Counted from the stretch's first letter, positions 27,785-38,500 are shown. The stretch: 64,000 nucleotides of DNA from Aquimarina pacifica (GCF_000520955.1 NZ_JACC01000011.1:62001-126000); one strand, 5' to 3'. Made by a program: numbers and translations. Notes: generated by a model from the sequence alone, not told the origin.

Positions 27785-28642
27785 CTATTGGTTAAAATGA
27801 ATGTATTTTCTCAAAGTTATATCTTCACAAATAAAGGATACATTCTTATTATACATCTCCTTATAATTTGCATATACTTTTCCACAGTTCTTCTCTCCAT
27901 AATGATTAATGATTACTATTTTTCCTACATCCAAAAAACTTTGCGCTCCAGATTGATCCCACCAATTTTTATCTTTTTTATATGACTCATATAAGACACC
28001 GTCAAAACAAACACCTTCTTCTACCGTATTTTTAGCCATGCATTTCATTCCCTTGGCATGTACATAATCACACAATTTATTATAGTACGCAATCCCTTCA
28101 GCTTTAGTAACCTTTAATTCATATTTTTCTCTTACATCATCATATGAAGCCCAGTCCATATTATCAAACTCGACCCAATCACAACCCCAAGCCGCAATTT
28201 TATCAATTCTTGCTTTCATAATATCCACAACACCTGTAGTTACCTCATTTACAAAATATTCTCCTTTCCATTCATCCCATGCAGTGGTAATTATATAGGG
28301 TTTCATCTCATTATAATCATCTCTCCAATCCTCACCTGTTCCTATACTTATATAAGCACCTACTTCATTTCCATTAGCTTTTATGGTAGTAATGGCATCT
28401 GCAATATCATTGCCAAATGGATCCACAAGGACATAGGCGTTTTTGGCATTTTCGATGATATCTGCTATATTATCTCCATCATAATTCTCATTATACGCAT
28501 GATTGTACACTGGTATAGCTTTACTTTTAAATCCAGAAATATCATCAACCTCATGATTATTTATTGTATCACCATAATTCTGACCAAAAGTCAAAAATGT
28601 GGTTAAAAAAAGAAAAGCAATGTTCATTTTTTTTATCATCAT
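27785..28642 (-). CDS. GH114-like endo-alpha-1,4-polygalactosaminidase, secreted
   Basis: I start at ATG 28642 because the longer frame begins at TTG. The 285 residues open with a signal peptide (MNIAFLFLTTFLTFGQ). The barrel resembles the GH114/Ega3 family: VGAYISIGTGEDWRDDYNEM, WKGEYFVNEVTTGVVDIMKA, WGCDWVEFDNMDW, KGMKCMAKN and VLYESYKK. The Asp of EFDNMD and the Glu of LYESY are the likely catalytic acids, by analogy. GH114 enzymes cut alpha-1,4-linked galactosamine polymers such as fungal galactosaminogalactan and Pel. It sits among galactosamine-pathway genes, which supports that substrate. Confidence 0.8.
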   Translation of the reverse strand: MMIKKMNIAFLFLTTFLTFGQNYGDTINNHEVDDISGFKSKAIPVYNHAYNENYDGDNIADIIENAKNAYVLVDPFGNDIADAITTIKANGNEVGAYISIGTGEDWRDDYNEMKPYIITTAWDEWKGEYFVNEVTTGVVDIMKARIDKIAAWGCDWVEFDNMDWASYDDVREKYELKVTKAEGIAYYNKLCDYVHAKGMKCMAKNTVEEGVCFDGVLYESYKKDKNWWDQSGAQSFLDVGKIVIINHYGEKNCGKVYANYKEMYNKNVSFICEDITLRKYIHFNQ

Positions 28643-28770
28643 TTTCAAGCTATTTATTTTATAAAAATCTTTTACTTATAATTCACTCTCAAAACCTATA
28701 GTTTTCAGAAGAACACTAATTTTACATCCTAATGTTGGCACCCCTTATTTTCTTATAGACCAGACTGAAT

Positions 28771-30870
28771 TCAATTCATAGGAATCACCTCTAAAAGAAG
28801 AAAATCAGAAAAATTAGCCTCTAGAGTATGGTTATCAGGTGAAATAGTCCCCATTTTTTTGTTATTAAAATAATCATTGATGGTATATGACCTATCTGCT
28901 TCTAACCCTTTAAGATTTATGTTTCCATTCCAGCTTTTAGCATAAAAAGCATAATACATAACTTCACCTTTTTTAATAACATGTGTTTCTGGTTTGTCGT
29001 ACCCTATATCATATAAATCTCCCATGTATGCTTCTTTAGATAGCATCATATCATTATATAAGGAAAACCATTTTTTCCATATTTTCTCTTTTTCTGGAGT
29101 TAACAAATAACTTGCTTCAGCATATGGATTATCTTTAGGCCACGTAAATTTTGTTCCCAGAACCGCACCAATTCCAAATGAACTTGCAAAATCATTTGCA
29201 TTATCACTCAACTCGACATGATCTCCATAATATGCGGTATTAGGCACCAGTGCCTTATAGGTTTTTCCTTTATGGCGCACCTGCCAACTGGATAACGGAT
29301 CAGAAGACACTGCTTGATTCATTGATGCCATATTAAAATAAGACATACACGCTCCACAAGGGCAGTTTTCTATAACTGCATTAGGTTTTATCTTTCGCGT
29401 TTCGTCATAGATCATTTGAAAAAAAGCAGGAAGCTCTTCTACTGATTTTTGCGGATCATCAATCCCAAAATCAGCCCCAACACCGTTCATATGCTGTCCA
29501 TCCATTTTGAGACCATCAAATCCCCATTGATTCATAAACAGATCAATAATTTCTTTGGTATGTCTTTCTGTTTTGGGATTTGCAGGAGAGAGACAATACG
29601 CATCCCACCAGGTAATAAATTGTGGAGATTCATCTTCTTTAAAAATTCGCATATCGGGATCCTTCTTAAGCGCATCACTATGCGGATCTGCTGCAAGAGG
29701 GGTCCACCAAATTTTTGCTTTTAATCCATGATCATGAATATCATCTACTAGTTTTTTAATTTCTTTATTCCCATTTGGGAACTTTTTTGGATTTGCATCC
29801 CAATCACCCTCTGCTATCTGAAATCCATCGTCTAAAACAGCCCATTTAATACCTAATTCTTTAACTTTTGGGAGTGTTCCTACGATTTCATCTAATGTAA
29901 ATTTACGCTCATAGCCCCAAGCACACCAAATAGGTTCAAAAGCTGCGGGCTCTGGCTCAACAATATGAATACCCTTATCTTGCATCAACTTCGAATATCT
30001 AGAGAGGTTTTCAAAATAATCTCCTTTTGTAATCGATATAAATGTTTCTAAAGTCTCTATCTGACTTTTAGATTTGAATACTGTTCTTTCCTTAAAATCT
30101 TTAGAAACACCAATTATTACATCTTTTCCTTTTTTTGGAATTTCTGTGGGAAGATTTACTTCCTTAGGCACTAAAGCCAAATGTCCTGTTGCAATATTAA
30201 CGTCTGATCTCCATATCGACGTTACAGGAACACCACCGCCATAATCCGTTGCATTCATCCCCATAAAGTTCTTTTGATAATATCCCGGCTCTAAAGGCCT
30301 AATCCAATCGCTTCGACTTTGTGAAGAACTTCCCTGAAATGCCCAAAAAAGAGGCGAATCCTCTTGAGACAAAATACTATATTGATTATTAGTCCATTTT
30401 GTAATATAAACATCCTCATCCGAAACATTCTTGTATATAACTTTAGTAGTCAACAGATCAGAGTAGACATCATAAGCGGTAATAATCATCTTTTTCTCTA
30501 TAGATACTTTTTCATCTGTATGAATTCCGTTTACTACCCATTGTCTTCCTGACAAAACCCCTTTTAACTCCAGCTCATCAATATTTAAAAACTTAAACTC
30601 AATGATGCTTTCTTCGTTAACCCCTATTGTCTCTGAAGATTGAAAATCGTTCATTATAGACTTAATATCATCCTGTGTTGTATAAAATTTTGTTTTTAAA
30701 TTTTCATTCACTTCAAAATTCAACGAACCGTGGGTAATTTTTACAACAGAATTTGAGGATGTTGATGTATTTTCATTCTGACGTACACAGCTATTAAGTG
30801 TGCTTAAGAAAAGAAATAAGAGTATAGGGTAATATAGTAAACTACTTGAGAATTCTTTTTGCATTTTCAT
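28771..30870 (-). CDS. GH36-like alpha-galactosidase / alpha-GalNAc-ase lipoprotein
   Basis: About 699 residues from ATG 30870; the longer frame would overlap the upstream gene by 119 bases. A lipoprotein signal (LLFLFLSTLNSC) predicts outer-membrane anchoring. The GH36/melibiase barrel is clear: WCAWGYERKFTLDEI, WAVLDDGFQIAEGDW, GLKAKIWWTPLAADP, nucleophile Asp in FDGLKMDGQHM, ENCPCGACMSYFNMA, and the acid/base Asp in AVSSDPLSSWQVRH. The family cleaves terminal alpha-galactose or alpha-GalNAc. In this locus it probably trims galactose or GalNAc from the polymer. The exact sugar is undecided. Confidence 0.85.
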   Translation of the reverse strand: MKMQKEFSSSLLYYPILLFLFLSTLNSCVRQNENTSTSSNSVVKITHGSLNFEVNENLKTKFYTTQDDIKSIMNDFQSSETIGVNEESIIEFKFLNIDELELKGVLSGRQWVVNGIHTDEKVSIEKKMIITAYDVYSDLLTTKVIYKNVSDEDVYITKWTNNQYSILSQEDSPLFWAFQGSSSQSRSDWIRPLEPGYYQKNFMGMNATDYGGGVPVTSIWRSDVNIATGHLALVPKEVNLPTEIPKKGKDVIIGVSKDFKERTVFKSKSQIETLETFISITKGDYFENLSRYSKLMQDKGIHIVEPEPAAFEPIWCAWGYERKFTLDEIVGTLPKVKELGIKWAVLDDGFQIAEGDWDANPKKFPNGNKEIKKLVDDIHDHGLKAKIWWTPLAADPHSDALKKDPDMRIFKEDESPQFITWWDAYCLSPANPKTERHTKEIIDLFMNQWGFDGLKMDGQHMNGVGADFGIDDPQKSVEELPAFFQMIYDETRKIKPNAVIENCPCGACMSYFNMASMNQAVSSDPLSSWQVRHKGKTYKALVPNTAYYGDHVELSDNANDFASSFGIGAVLGTKFTWPKDNPYAEASYLLTPEKEKIWKKWFSLYNDMMLSKEAYMGDLYDIGYDKPETHVIKKGEVMYYAFYAKSWNGNINLKGLEADRSYTINDYFNNKKMGTISPDNHTLEANFSDFLLLEVIPMN

Positions 30871-31909
30871 GATATAGCTTTTTAAGTATAGAGTCATCGA
30901 GTCCAAATCCGTATAAGGGCCAATGATAATTAAACAGTTTTTTTTTGTAAAAATGTTCATCTTCAGTTTCTAAAATTCGTAACGTAACATTATACATAGA
31001 TTCTTTTATACCCATATCGGTACCATAGAGCAACTTATCTTGATATTTTTTGTAAAATGCTCTTGTATATTTGGGCACCGAAGCGGTTTCGCCATAGCGT
31101 GCAGAAATATCAGCATATAAGTTATCGTACTTTTCTAGAAGACTCCCAACACGATCTAAATCATAACTACAATTAGCAAAATGACATGCAATAAATGTAG
31201 TATTAGGATGTTCTTTAACTGCATTTTCTAATGTATTGATTAATTGTTGATGTGACAGTATGTTTTTCTTTGTCATATCGACTTTCCAATTTGCTGCATT
31301 CATTAAGCCATCATTATGAACATCAGCAGGTTCATACATCCAATATGGCTCTGCTATATGAATGTTTACCGGCATTCCCAACTCACCACATTTCTGAAGT
31401 ACCGGCTTCATACGCTCATCATCAATATGCATCCCATAAGCAGCTACTGGTTTCGAATACAACAACCCTTCTCCTTTATCCCCTAATTCACCAACACCTC
31501 GTGCGCCAACATTATAACACCTTTCTAACTCTCTAATTGCTTTTTGACTCCAGCCTTTTTGATCATACCCTGTAAAATCAAAACCGCACCAGATCTCAAA
31601 ACGACCCTTATGTTTAGAATATGCCGCATAAATACTATCAAATGCTTTACCTGTTTGATAGGTAAGTAAAATTGTTTTTTCTATCCCTATTACATCCATA
31701 GTAGCCACCCATTCTTTAATTTCTTCATCAGACATTGCATAGGGATGAGAATGCATATCTATAATTGGAAATTTTGCTTTGGATACTTTTGTTTTAGGAA
31801 TGTTATAAATTGAAACTGGATCATAATCCTTCAATAGGATTTCGTGCTGCCCAATAAGCATCTGGCTAGTAATCAAAAAAAGAATACATCCTATATAAAA
31901 AGCCTTCAT
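30842..31909 (-). CDS. secreted amidohydrolase family 2 protein
   Basis: A 355-residue protein with a signal peptide (MKAFYIGCILFLITSQMLIG). The metal-site pattern is IIDMHSHPY (H53, H55), GVGELGDKGEG, VNIHIAEPYW, FIACHFANC and LLYGTDMG. Such exported amidohydrolases occur in many Bacteroidota polysaccharide loci with unknown substrates; a lactonase or sugar-amide hydrolase is possible. It overlaps the GH36 start by 29 bases and follows the aldolase gene by 1 base, so it is certainly in the same operon. Confidence 0.8.
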   Translation of the reverse strand: MKAFYIGCILFLITSQMLIGQHEILLKDYDPVSIYNIPKTKVSKAKFPIIDMHSHPYAMSDEEIKEWVATMDVIGIEKTILLTYQTGKAFDSIYAAYSKHKGRFEIWCGFDFTGYDQKGWSQKAIRELERCYNVGARGVGELGDKGEGLLYSKPVAAYGMHIDDERMKPVLQKCGELGMPVNIHIAEPYWMYEPADVHNDGLMNAANWKVDMTKKNILSHQQLINTLENAVKEHPNTTFIACHFANCSYDLDRVGSLLEKYDNLYADISARYGETASVPKYTRAFYKKYQDKLLYGTDMGIKESMYNVTLRILETEDEHFYKKKLFNYHWPLYGFGLDDSILKKLYHENAKRILK

Positions 31910-31910
31910 A

Positions 31911-32747
31911 TCAACTAAAATTCACGGTTTTCAAAAAATTAATTGTTCTTAGCTTATCCTCGATTAGAGAAGTAGCTTGCAAAGTAGCCTTAGGAAAAAC
32001 CTTTCTTAAATCAATATCATCGGACCTCAAAAATTCTTTTTGCAAACTCGTCATAAAAACATTCTTAATCTCTGTTGCCAGGTTTATTTTAGTAATTCCG
32101 TTTTTGATAGCCTCTTGCAATTGATCATCCGGAATTCCTGAACTGCCATGCAGTACTAATGCTGCCGACGTTACCGTATTAATTTCTTGAACTAAATCTA
32201 TTTGCAGTTGGGGTGTTTCTTTATAAAACCCATGAGCTGATCCAACAGCGATAGCCAAAGCATTTACTCCTGTATCCTGAACAAATGCATGTGCTTCGTT
32301 AGGCTGGGTATAAATCATTTTTTGATCCTGTCCGAGCTTTGAAATATACCCTAATTCTGCTTCTACATTAGTAGCAGAACCCTTGGCATATTGAACAATC
32401 TGACTTGTAATTTTTACATTTTCTTCAAAAGGTTTTTCACTCGCATCAATCATTACCGAATCATAACCAGCATCGATACATTTCTTTACCAATGTAACAT
32501 CTTGACCATGATCCAGATGCAGCCATGCTTTTACTCCATATTGATGTGCTGCACTTCTTGCCAATGCCTTTGCAACTCCCAGTCCCATATACTTAATAGA
32601 ACTTTCTGATACTTGTAAAATAATATCTGACCCAGTATTTTTGGCAGCAATTAATACTGCTGACAGTGTTTCAAAGTTGTAAAAATTGGTCGCCAACAAA
32701 GCCTTCCCTTCCTTTTTATTCTGCTGTAATCTATCTTGTAATCTCAT
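31911..32747 (-). CDS. kbaY: class II tagatose/fructose-bisphosphate aldolase, catalytic subunit
   Basis: A 278-residue class II aldolase. Zinc ligands and core motifs are visible: LHLDHGQD, GYDSVMIDASEKPFEENV, VEAELGYI, AIAVGSAHGFY and LVLHGSSGIPDDQL. KbaY/GatY types split tagatose-1,6-bisphosphate into dihydroxyacetone phosphate and glyceraldehyde 3-phosphate and need a KbaZ/GatZ partner, which is encoded two genes upstream. That pairing favours tagatose over fructose bisphosphate. Confidence 0.9.
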   Translation of the reverse strand: MRLQDRLQQNKKEGKALLATNFYNFETLSAVLIAAKNTGSDIILQVSESSIKYMGLGVAKALARSAAHQYGVKAWLHLDHGQDVTLVKKCIDAGYDSVMIDASEKPFEENVKITSQIVQYAKGSATNVEAELGYISKLGQDQKMIYTQPNEAHAFVQDTGVNALAIAVGSAHGFYKETPQLQIDLVQEINTVTSAALVLHGSSGIPDDQLQEAIKNGITKINLATEIKNVFMTSLQKEFLRSDDIDLRKVFPKATLQATSLIEDKLRTINFLKTVNFS

Positions 32748-32751
32748 AATT

Positions 32752-33696
32752 TTAAAAATGGTAAGAAAATTTGCTTTTGGCTATGTCTTTTATCGTTTCA
32801 AAATTCTTAAATGCTGTTGTACCTCCAGAAGCGGTAGTATTAATTGCTCCTGTTATATTTCCTATCTCCAAACAATATAAGTTAGGTTTTCCTTTTATGT
32901 ACTCACTAATAAATCCAGCATCAAAACTATCACCAGCCCCGATACAATCAGCCACATGAGTATTGAGAAATGCTGGTTTTGAGGTTAACTCACCTTGTTC
33001 CCAAAGATGCGCTCCATGTTCACCATCCTTAATCACAATTGTATTGGCATATCTCTTTACTTTCTCTATTCCCGATTTTATATCCGTACAATTGGTCAAG
33101 TGTTTAAATTCTGTTGCATTGGGTAAAAAGACATCGATATAAGGAAGTAATTCTGCTAAACTCAACTCCCATTTCTCTTCAGGATCCCATTGCGGATCCA
33201 TAGAAGTAGACAATCCCATTTTTTTTGCTCGTTGAAACAATTTTACAATATCCTTTTTCAGTTTTTTTTGCAAAAAAACAGAGCTGACATGCAAGTGTTT
33301 GGCTTTTGACAAAACCTTATCAGTAACTTCATCCTCTCCTAAATAATCCATTGCACCAGGAAAAGTAACATTCGCACGATCCATATCATAGTTCATTACA
33401 ATAGTCAAACCTGTTTTGTATTGCGGAGAAGTAATTACAAAATCCGTATTAACATTTTTACGTATCAATGTTTCATTTATAAGGTTTGCAAAACTATCAT
33501 TCCCGATTTTACCCAAAAAAGCAACATTGATTTCTAATGAACTTAGGTTACTAGCGAATATTGCAGAACTGCTTCCTAGTGTAACCGTTAAATCCTCTGC
33601 GATAATTTCTTTTCCGATTTCTGGAAATGCCTTTATATTATCTAAAATAATATCCACATTAAGTTCTCCTACAACAAGTACATCAAAATCTTTCAT
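32752..33696 (-). CDS. PfkB-family sugar kinase
   Basis: A 314-residue ribokinase/PfkB-fold kinase. The N-terminal substrate motif is VVGELNVDIILDN, and the C-terminal signature CIGAGDSFDAGFISEYIKG contains the catalytic Asp and anion hole. It sits between the two tagatose-bisphosphate aldolase subunit genes, spaced 4 and 9 bases from them. The obvious role is phosphorylation of tagatose-6-phosphate. However, no other sugar kinase is visible in the locus and Bacteroidota generally lack the PTS, so it could instead phosphorylate imported galactosamine. Confidence 0.85.
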   Translation of the reverse strand: MKDFDVLVVGELNVDIILDNIKAFPEIGKEIIAEDLTVTLGSSSAIFASNLSSLEINVAFLGKIGNDSFANLINETLIRKNVNTDFVITSPQYKTGLTIVMNYDMDRANVTFPGAMDYLGEDEVTDKVLSKAKHLHVSSVFLQKKLKKDIVKLFQRAKKMGLSTSMDPQWDPEEKWELSLAELLPYIDVFLPNATEFKHLTNCTDIKSGIEKVKRYANTIVIKDGEHGAHLWEQGELTSKPAFLNTHVADCIGAGDSFDAGFISEYIKGKPNLYCLEIGNITGAINTTASGGTTAFKNFETIKDIAKSKFSYHF

Positions 33697-33705
33697 AAAT
33701 GCAGT

Positions 33706-35001
33706 TTATATTAGTATTAATTCGTGCTCTTTTTTAAAAAGTAAGTCATTAAGATTAACCAGATTAAAGGTATAGAAATATTTATCCATTGCCATCTCTA
33801 TATGAGACAGTAAGATCTCCTCGGCTCGAAAACCGTTATTTTCTAAATTTTCGTACAACAATACTCTTGATGCTATAACTTCGGGGTTTTGCCATATATA
33901 TCGACATCCAGTTTTAACCAACCACTCTTGTCGTTGTTCTTCATTCGCATAAAAATCACTTGAATCTTCTGCATCCTCTAACCATTTTACCCAACGCCCT
34001 GAATCAACCACAGCATCCCATAGACATTTTTTGATATCAGCTCTTTTGGCAACAGCACCTTCTTTGAACAACCGCCCCTCAATCTCTTCTAACTCCATTA
34101 ATCCTTCGTACTCTCTTTCAGTAAACTCTGGACCCACATTAGCTCCGCCCATTCCTGACAAAGGATATTGTTCTGGATTTGTAACATTATCAGAATAATG
34201 ACCTTTTATGACACTTCCATATTCTGCTGCAATATCAACAATTGTCTTCGCAACCTGTGCATCAAACTCAGTAGTGTGTAAATCTGTACCTACTTTACCA
34301 ACAACAAAACAAGGCCACACATCTTCTAGCCCTGCTTCTTTGAGTCCCGTTTTAAGGTATTCAAAAAATAATTTAAATACGGATAAATCAACAAGCCCAC
34401 CATGAACTTCCTCTGTACCGACTTCATAAGCTATCTTAGGCAAACCTTTGTCCCGTCTATACTCTTCACAATGTTTTATCAGCTCTACTGTTCTCGATGC
34501 AACTACCTCTATTTTTATAGTTTCTCCTTTTGCCAATGTAGTATCTATAGTAGGGTCTACATGAATTAGATCATAGCCCGCATCAATTGCTGCTTCGAAA
34601 GAATCCTTGACAGCCTTCATAGTTTGCTCATAATTCATTCCTTCTTTTCTATGTTGATCTTTTAACCAAGGACCGCCATGATCAATAGCTATAATTACAG
34701 GAGATTGCAAATTAATTGCTTTTGCAGCAAGCCTTACTTTGTTTGCAAACTGATGCTGAGTAAGACCTGTATATCCACCATCAAGATCTACTTGATTTAA
34801 TGTAGTAGCAAACTTGATAGGAGCGTTACACCTTTTTGCAGAATTTAAAGCTGCTTTTATAACAGCCATAGAATTAGGACAAGCAGCAAAAATGGTCCTA
34901 TTGACACCTGTTTTTTTTGCTATCTTGGCATTTCTATCCAATATATAATCGAGTAATGACTGATTTGCATGCGCTGCACTACTTCTAAGGTTTTTATTCA
35001 T
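33706..35001 (-). CDS. kbaZ: tagatose-1,6-bisphosphate aldolase non-catalytic subunit
   Basis: About 431 residues from ATG 35001; a GTG three bases upstream would give one more residue. Motifs of the KbaZ/GatZ family include IFAACPNSMAVIKAAL, IAIDHGGPWLKD, AGYDLIHVDPTID, IAYEVGTEEVHGGL and VVGKVGTDLHTTEFD. This subunit stabilises and activates the KbaY/GatY aldolase. It is the first gene of the minus-strand operon, about 90 bases downstream of a consensus-like promoter. Confidence 0.93.
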   Translation of the reverse strand: MNKNLRSSAAHANQSLLDYILDRNAKIAKKTGVNRTIFAACPNSMAVIKAALNSAKRCNAPIKFATTLNQVDLDGGYTGLTQHQFANKVRLAAKAINLQSPVIIAIDHGGPWLKDQHRKEGMNYEQTMKAVKDSFEAAIDAGYDLIHVDPTIDTTLAKGETIKIEVVASRTVELIKHCEEYRRDKGLPKIAYEVGTEEVHGGLVDLSVFKLFFEYLKTGLKEAGLEDVWPCFVVGKVGTDLHTTEFDAQVAKTIVDIAAEYGSVIKGHYSDNVTNPEQYPLSGMGGANVGPEFTEREYEGLMELEEIEGRLFKEGAVAKRADIKKCLWDAVVDSGRWVKWLEDAEDSSDFYANEEQRQEWLVKTGCRYIWQNPEVIASRVLLYENLENNGFRAEEILLSHIEMAMDKYFYTFNLVNLNDLLFKKEHELILI

Positions 35002-35098
35002 CACACTACTTTTTTGCTAGGCATCTTTGCTATTTTGATAAAACAAAAAACAACATCAAATCCCTAATTATTAAAATAAAGCTAATTGTTTCTGAGTA

Positions 35099-35130
35099 CA
35101 AATCTATCAAAAATACCTTAAACTTACAAA
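35099..35130 (-). promoter_or_regulatory. promoter of the kbaZ operon
   Basis: Read on the minus strand: TTTG (35130-35127), exactly 20 bases, then TAGATTTG (35106-35099). Both boxes match the Bacteroidota consensus. Predicted start is near 35092, giving a leader of about 90 bases. Confidence 0.8.
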
Positions 35131-35154
35131 ACCTTTCTAATTTTAAATAAAATC

Positions 35155-35198
35155 TTTTTCTTTCTTTTTATTTAACTAAAAACAAAAAGAAAGAAAAA
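35155..35198. promoter_or_regulatory. perfect 15-bp inverted repeat, candidate operator
   Basis: TTTTTCTTTCTTTTT (35155-35169) and its exact complement (35184-35198) flank 14 bases. The repeat lies 25 bases upstream of the kbaZ -33 box, outside the transcript, so it is placed like an operator. Each arm resembles TTTC-repeat sites bound by AgaR-type DeoR repressors. Confidence 0.55.
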
Positions 35199-35472
35199 TT
35201 CACTAAATAAACAGAAGAAAAGAATACAAACAGCTGAAAAACAGACACAAACAAACAAAAAATGCACAAAACTACACAACCTTAGGACTACCTTGATACA
35301 CATCACTTAATAATTTATAAAAAGTTTCAAAGGATATCAAAAAACAACTATACATCATTAAATCTGTTGATATTAGGAAGTTTTTTACTTGTTAAACATG
35401 CATTTTTAGAGGTAAAAACATAAATTACAACAAATTGAAACATAACAAAAGATATAATTATTATAAAATAAG

Positions 35473-35504
35473 TTTGTGAAAGATATTTATATTACATAAC
35501 TTTG
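35473..35504 (+). promoter_or_regulatory. promoter of the susC operon
   Basis: TTTG (35473-35476), 20 bases, TAACTTTG (35497-35504). Full agreement with the Bacteroidota consensus, 49 bases before the susC ATG. Confidence 0.85.
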
Positions 35505-35553
35505 TAAAGTATACGTTAAGAAATTATGTTTATTAATTTAACACAACTAAGTA

Positions 35554-38500
35554 ATGTGGAATATCAATTACAAAAGAATTACAGGGGCTTTACTGATTCT
35601 ATTTTTTGCTACTTCTCTCTATGCACAAGAGACTATAATATCAGGAAAAGTAACTGAAACCGACGGACTCCCAATGCCTGGGGCAACCATTTTGGTTAAA
35701 GGAACTAATCAAGGAGTAACCTCAGATTTTGACGGAAAGTATTCAATTTCTGCTGGTCCAGATGCAACAACCCTTATTTTTTCTTATCTCGGATTCACAA
35801 CTAAAGAAGTCGCAATAGACAACAGAACAACAATCAACATACAATTAACAGAAGATACTGCTACCCTAGAGCAAGTTGTTGTTGTTGGTTATGGAACACA
35901 ACGAAAAAAAGACCTAACAGGCGCCGTTGCATCAATTGGCGAAAAAGAGTTACAAAAGTCTCCAATTGTTTCACTTGACCAATCGCTAGGAGGTAATGTT
36001 TCGGGAGTTTTTATCGCCAATCGTGGAGGTGATGCTGCCTCACCAATTAACGTGAGAATACGTGGAGTCGGAACCACCGGTAACAACCAACCCTTATTTG
36101 TGGTTGACGGAATCCCCTTGGTTCAAACCTCAAATCAAACGGTAAACACCTCTTCTGCCACAGAGAGCAACCCTCTGGCGTCGATGAATCCAGCCGATAT
36201 TGAATCTATTTCTGTCTTAAAAGATGCTTCTGCTGGAGCCATTTATGGATCAAGGGCATCGAATGGTGTAATTATAATAACTACCAAAAGAGGAAAACAA
36301 GGACAAAAAACACAATTTAACTATGATACCTATACTACGTTTGCGCAAAGACGAAAATTCTATGATGTCCTGAACACAGAACAATATCTAGATTTTATGG
36401 ACGAACTTGGGAATGTAAATTTCAACTTAAGTCAGTTTAGAGGAGCACCAACATATGATTGGCAAGATGCAATAACTCAAACAGGAATTACACAAAGTCA
36501 TAATCTAAATATCAACGGAGGGAGTGAAAAAAGTAATTTTAGTATCTCTGGAGGATATCTTGATCAAAAAGGAATTACATTGGCGCAGAATTTTGAACGT
36601 TATTCTTTTAGCGCTAATTCTGATATTAAAGTTGGTAAGTTATTCAAATTCGGAGAATCTATAAGCGTAGGTTTTACGGATCGTTTGGTTGCCTCAGAAC
36701 CTGGTGGTAGTACCACTCTAAGATCAGCATTAAACCAACCATTCGCTCCTATTTTTGACCCTAATGGCCCCAATGGTTACGCAGTAATGAATGCAGATAC
36801 TGTAGGTGACCTAGCTAACGGCAGTGACGAACCTGTTCAAATTGTAGGGTTAAATGATCTAGAACTCAATGAAACTAGAATAAAAACCCGAAGAATAATA
36901 GGGAGTGTATATGGGCAAGTTGAATTACTAAAAAACTTAGTTTTTAAAACCTCTGGGGGTATAGATTATTCTACTGGAGATGGTGAATTTTTTCAAAACG
37001 TTTATGAATTCGGAGCAAATGATGCGAATAGAACAGATATTAGCCTATTAGTCAAAGAACGTCCTATAGAACTAACTACTAACCTAGCTAATACACTAAC
37101 CTACAATACAACAATAGATAAGCACAATCTTTCTCTTCTATTAGGTCACGAAGAAACGCTGTTTAAATATACAAAATTAAGGTCTCAAGGAAATGACTTA
37201 ATCAATACAGATGTTAGAATCGTAAATGCATCGGCATCAGCCACATCAGGAGAAGAAGCTGATCAATGGGCTTTACGAGGTTTCTTAGGAAGACTTAATT
37301 ACTCTTATGATGACAAGTATTTATTAACCTTTAATATAAGGCGAGATGAAACAACTAGATTTAGTCCAGAAAATAGAGCTGATTATTTCCCCTCTGTTGC
37401 AGTAGGGTGGAATATTGCTAATGAATCGTTTATGGATAATAATTCATTATTCAATCAGTTAAAACTAAGAGGATCTTGGGGGGTCGTTGGAAACCAATTT
37501 ACCGGAGCCAACTTTGCATACCTTAATCAAGTAGTTTTTATACCAGGATATGTTCTTGGCTCTAATCAGGATGTGATTACAGCCCCAACGTCAATTGTTT
37601 TTGCCAATGAGGATCTAAAATGGGAAGAAAGTGTACAATCAAACGTAGGTTTAGATGTAGGACTATTTAACAATAAACTAAGCTTTACTGCAGAATATTA
37701 TCATAAACTCACAAAAGATATTCTAGTAAGTGTACCGCTGCCCGCAACAACAGGTTTTACATTTCCTACAGATGTTAATCTCGGAGAAGTTTCGAACCAA
37801 GGTATAGAACTTTCATTTAATTATCAGGATAAAATTGGCGATTTCTCTTATAATATATCCGGAAACTTTTCGACATTAAAAAATAAAGTAGAATCCCTAG
37901 ATGGCAACAGTTTATTTGCAGACGCTGTAGCTACAACAACAAGCAGAACTATAGAAGGTGAACCCATTGGTCAGTTTTTTGGATATGTAACTGATGGTAT
38001 CTATCAAAATGAGGCCGAATTGGCTGGGGCGGCACCTGATGATCTTGCTTTTAACTCAGATGCAAGAGCACCAGGAGATATAAGGTTTGTAGATATCAAT
38101 AATGATGGGGTTATCAATGAAGATGACAGAACCGGAATCGGAAGCCCAATACCAACGCACTACTATGGGTTGACTATTGGAGGTTCTTATAAGAGGTTTG
38201 ATTTTTCTATCTTTGTTCAAGGTGTAGGAGGGAATGACATCTATAACTATACTCGACAGCAATTAGAAAACTTAAACGCGTTAACCAATAAAAGCACTAC
38301 CATTCTCAACAGATGGAGCGGAGAAGGCACAAGTAGCACGATACCGCGGGTCGACCTCAATAATGCTAATAATAATGATCGTTTCTCTGATCGATGGATA
38401 GAAAATGGATCCTACGCAAGATTAAAAAATATACAAATAGGATACACCCTTAATCCTGATTGGTTAAAAAAGAACACTAAGGACATTATCTCTAATATTC

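Larger units (their letters stand above)
35002..35553. promoter_or_regulatory. divergent control region of the glycan locus
   Basis: This 552-bp gap separates the minus-strand catabolic arm from the plus-strand SusCD arm. It holds one consensus-like promoter for each arm and a perfect 15-bp inverted repeat just upstream of the minus-strand promoter. It is extremely AT-rich, and I see no gene in it. Confidence 0.8.

Noticed and set aside
28771..30960. Longer GH36 start at 30960
   Set aside because: It would overlap the upstream amidohydrolase by 119 bases and bury the lipoprotein signal; ATG 30870 fits better.
31911..32747. Fructose-bisphosphate aldolase of glycolysis
   Set aside because: It is paired with a KbaZ/GatZ subunit and a PfkB kinase and lies in a galactosamine locus, which points to tagatose bisphosphate.
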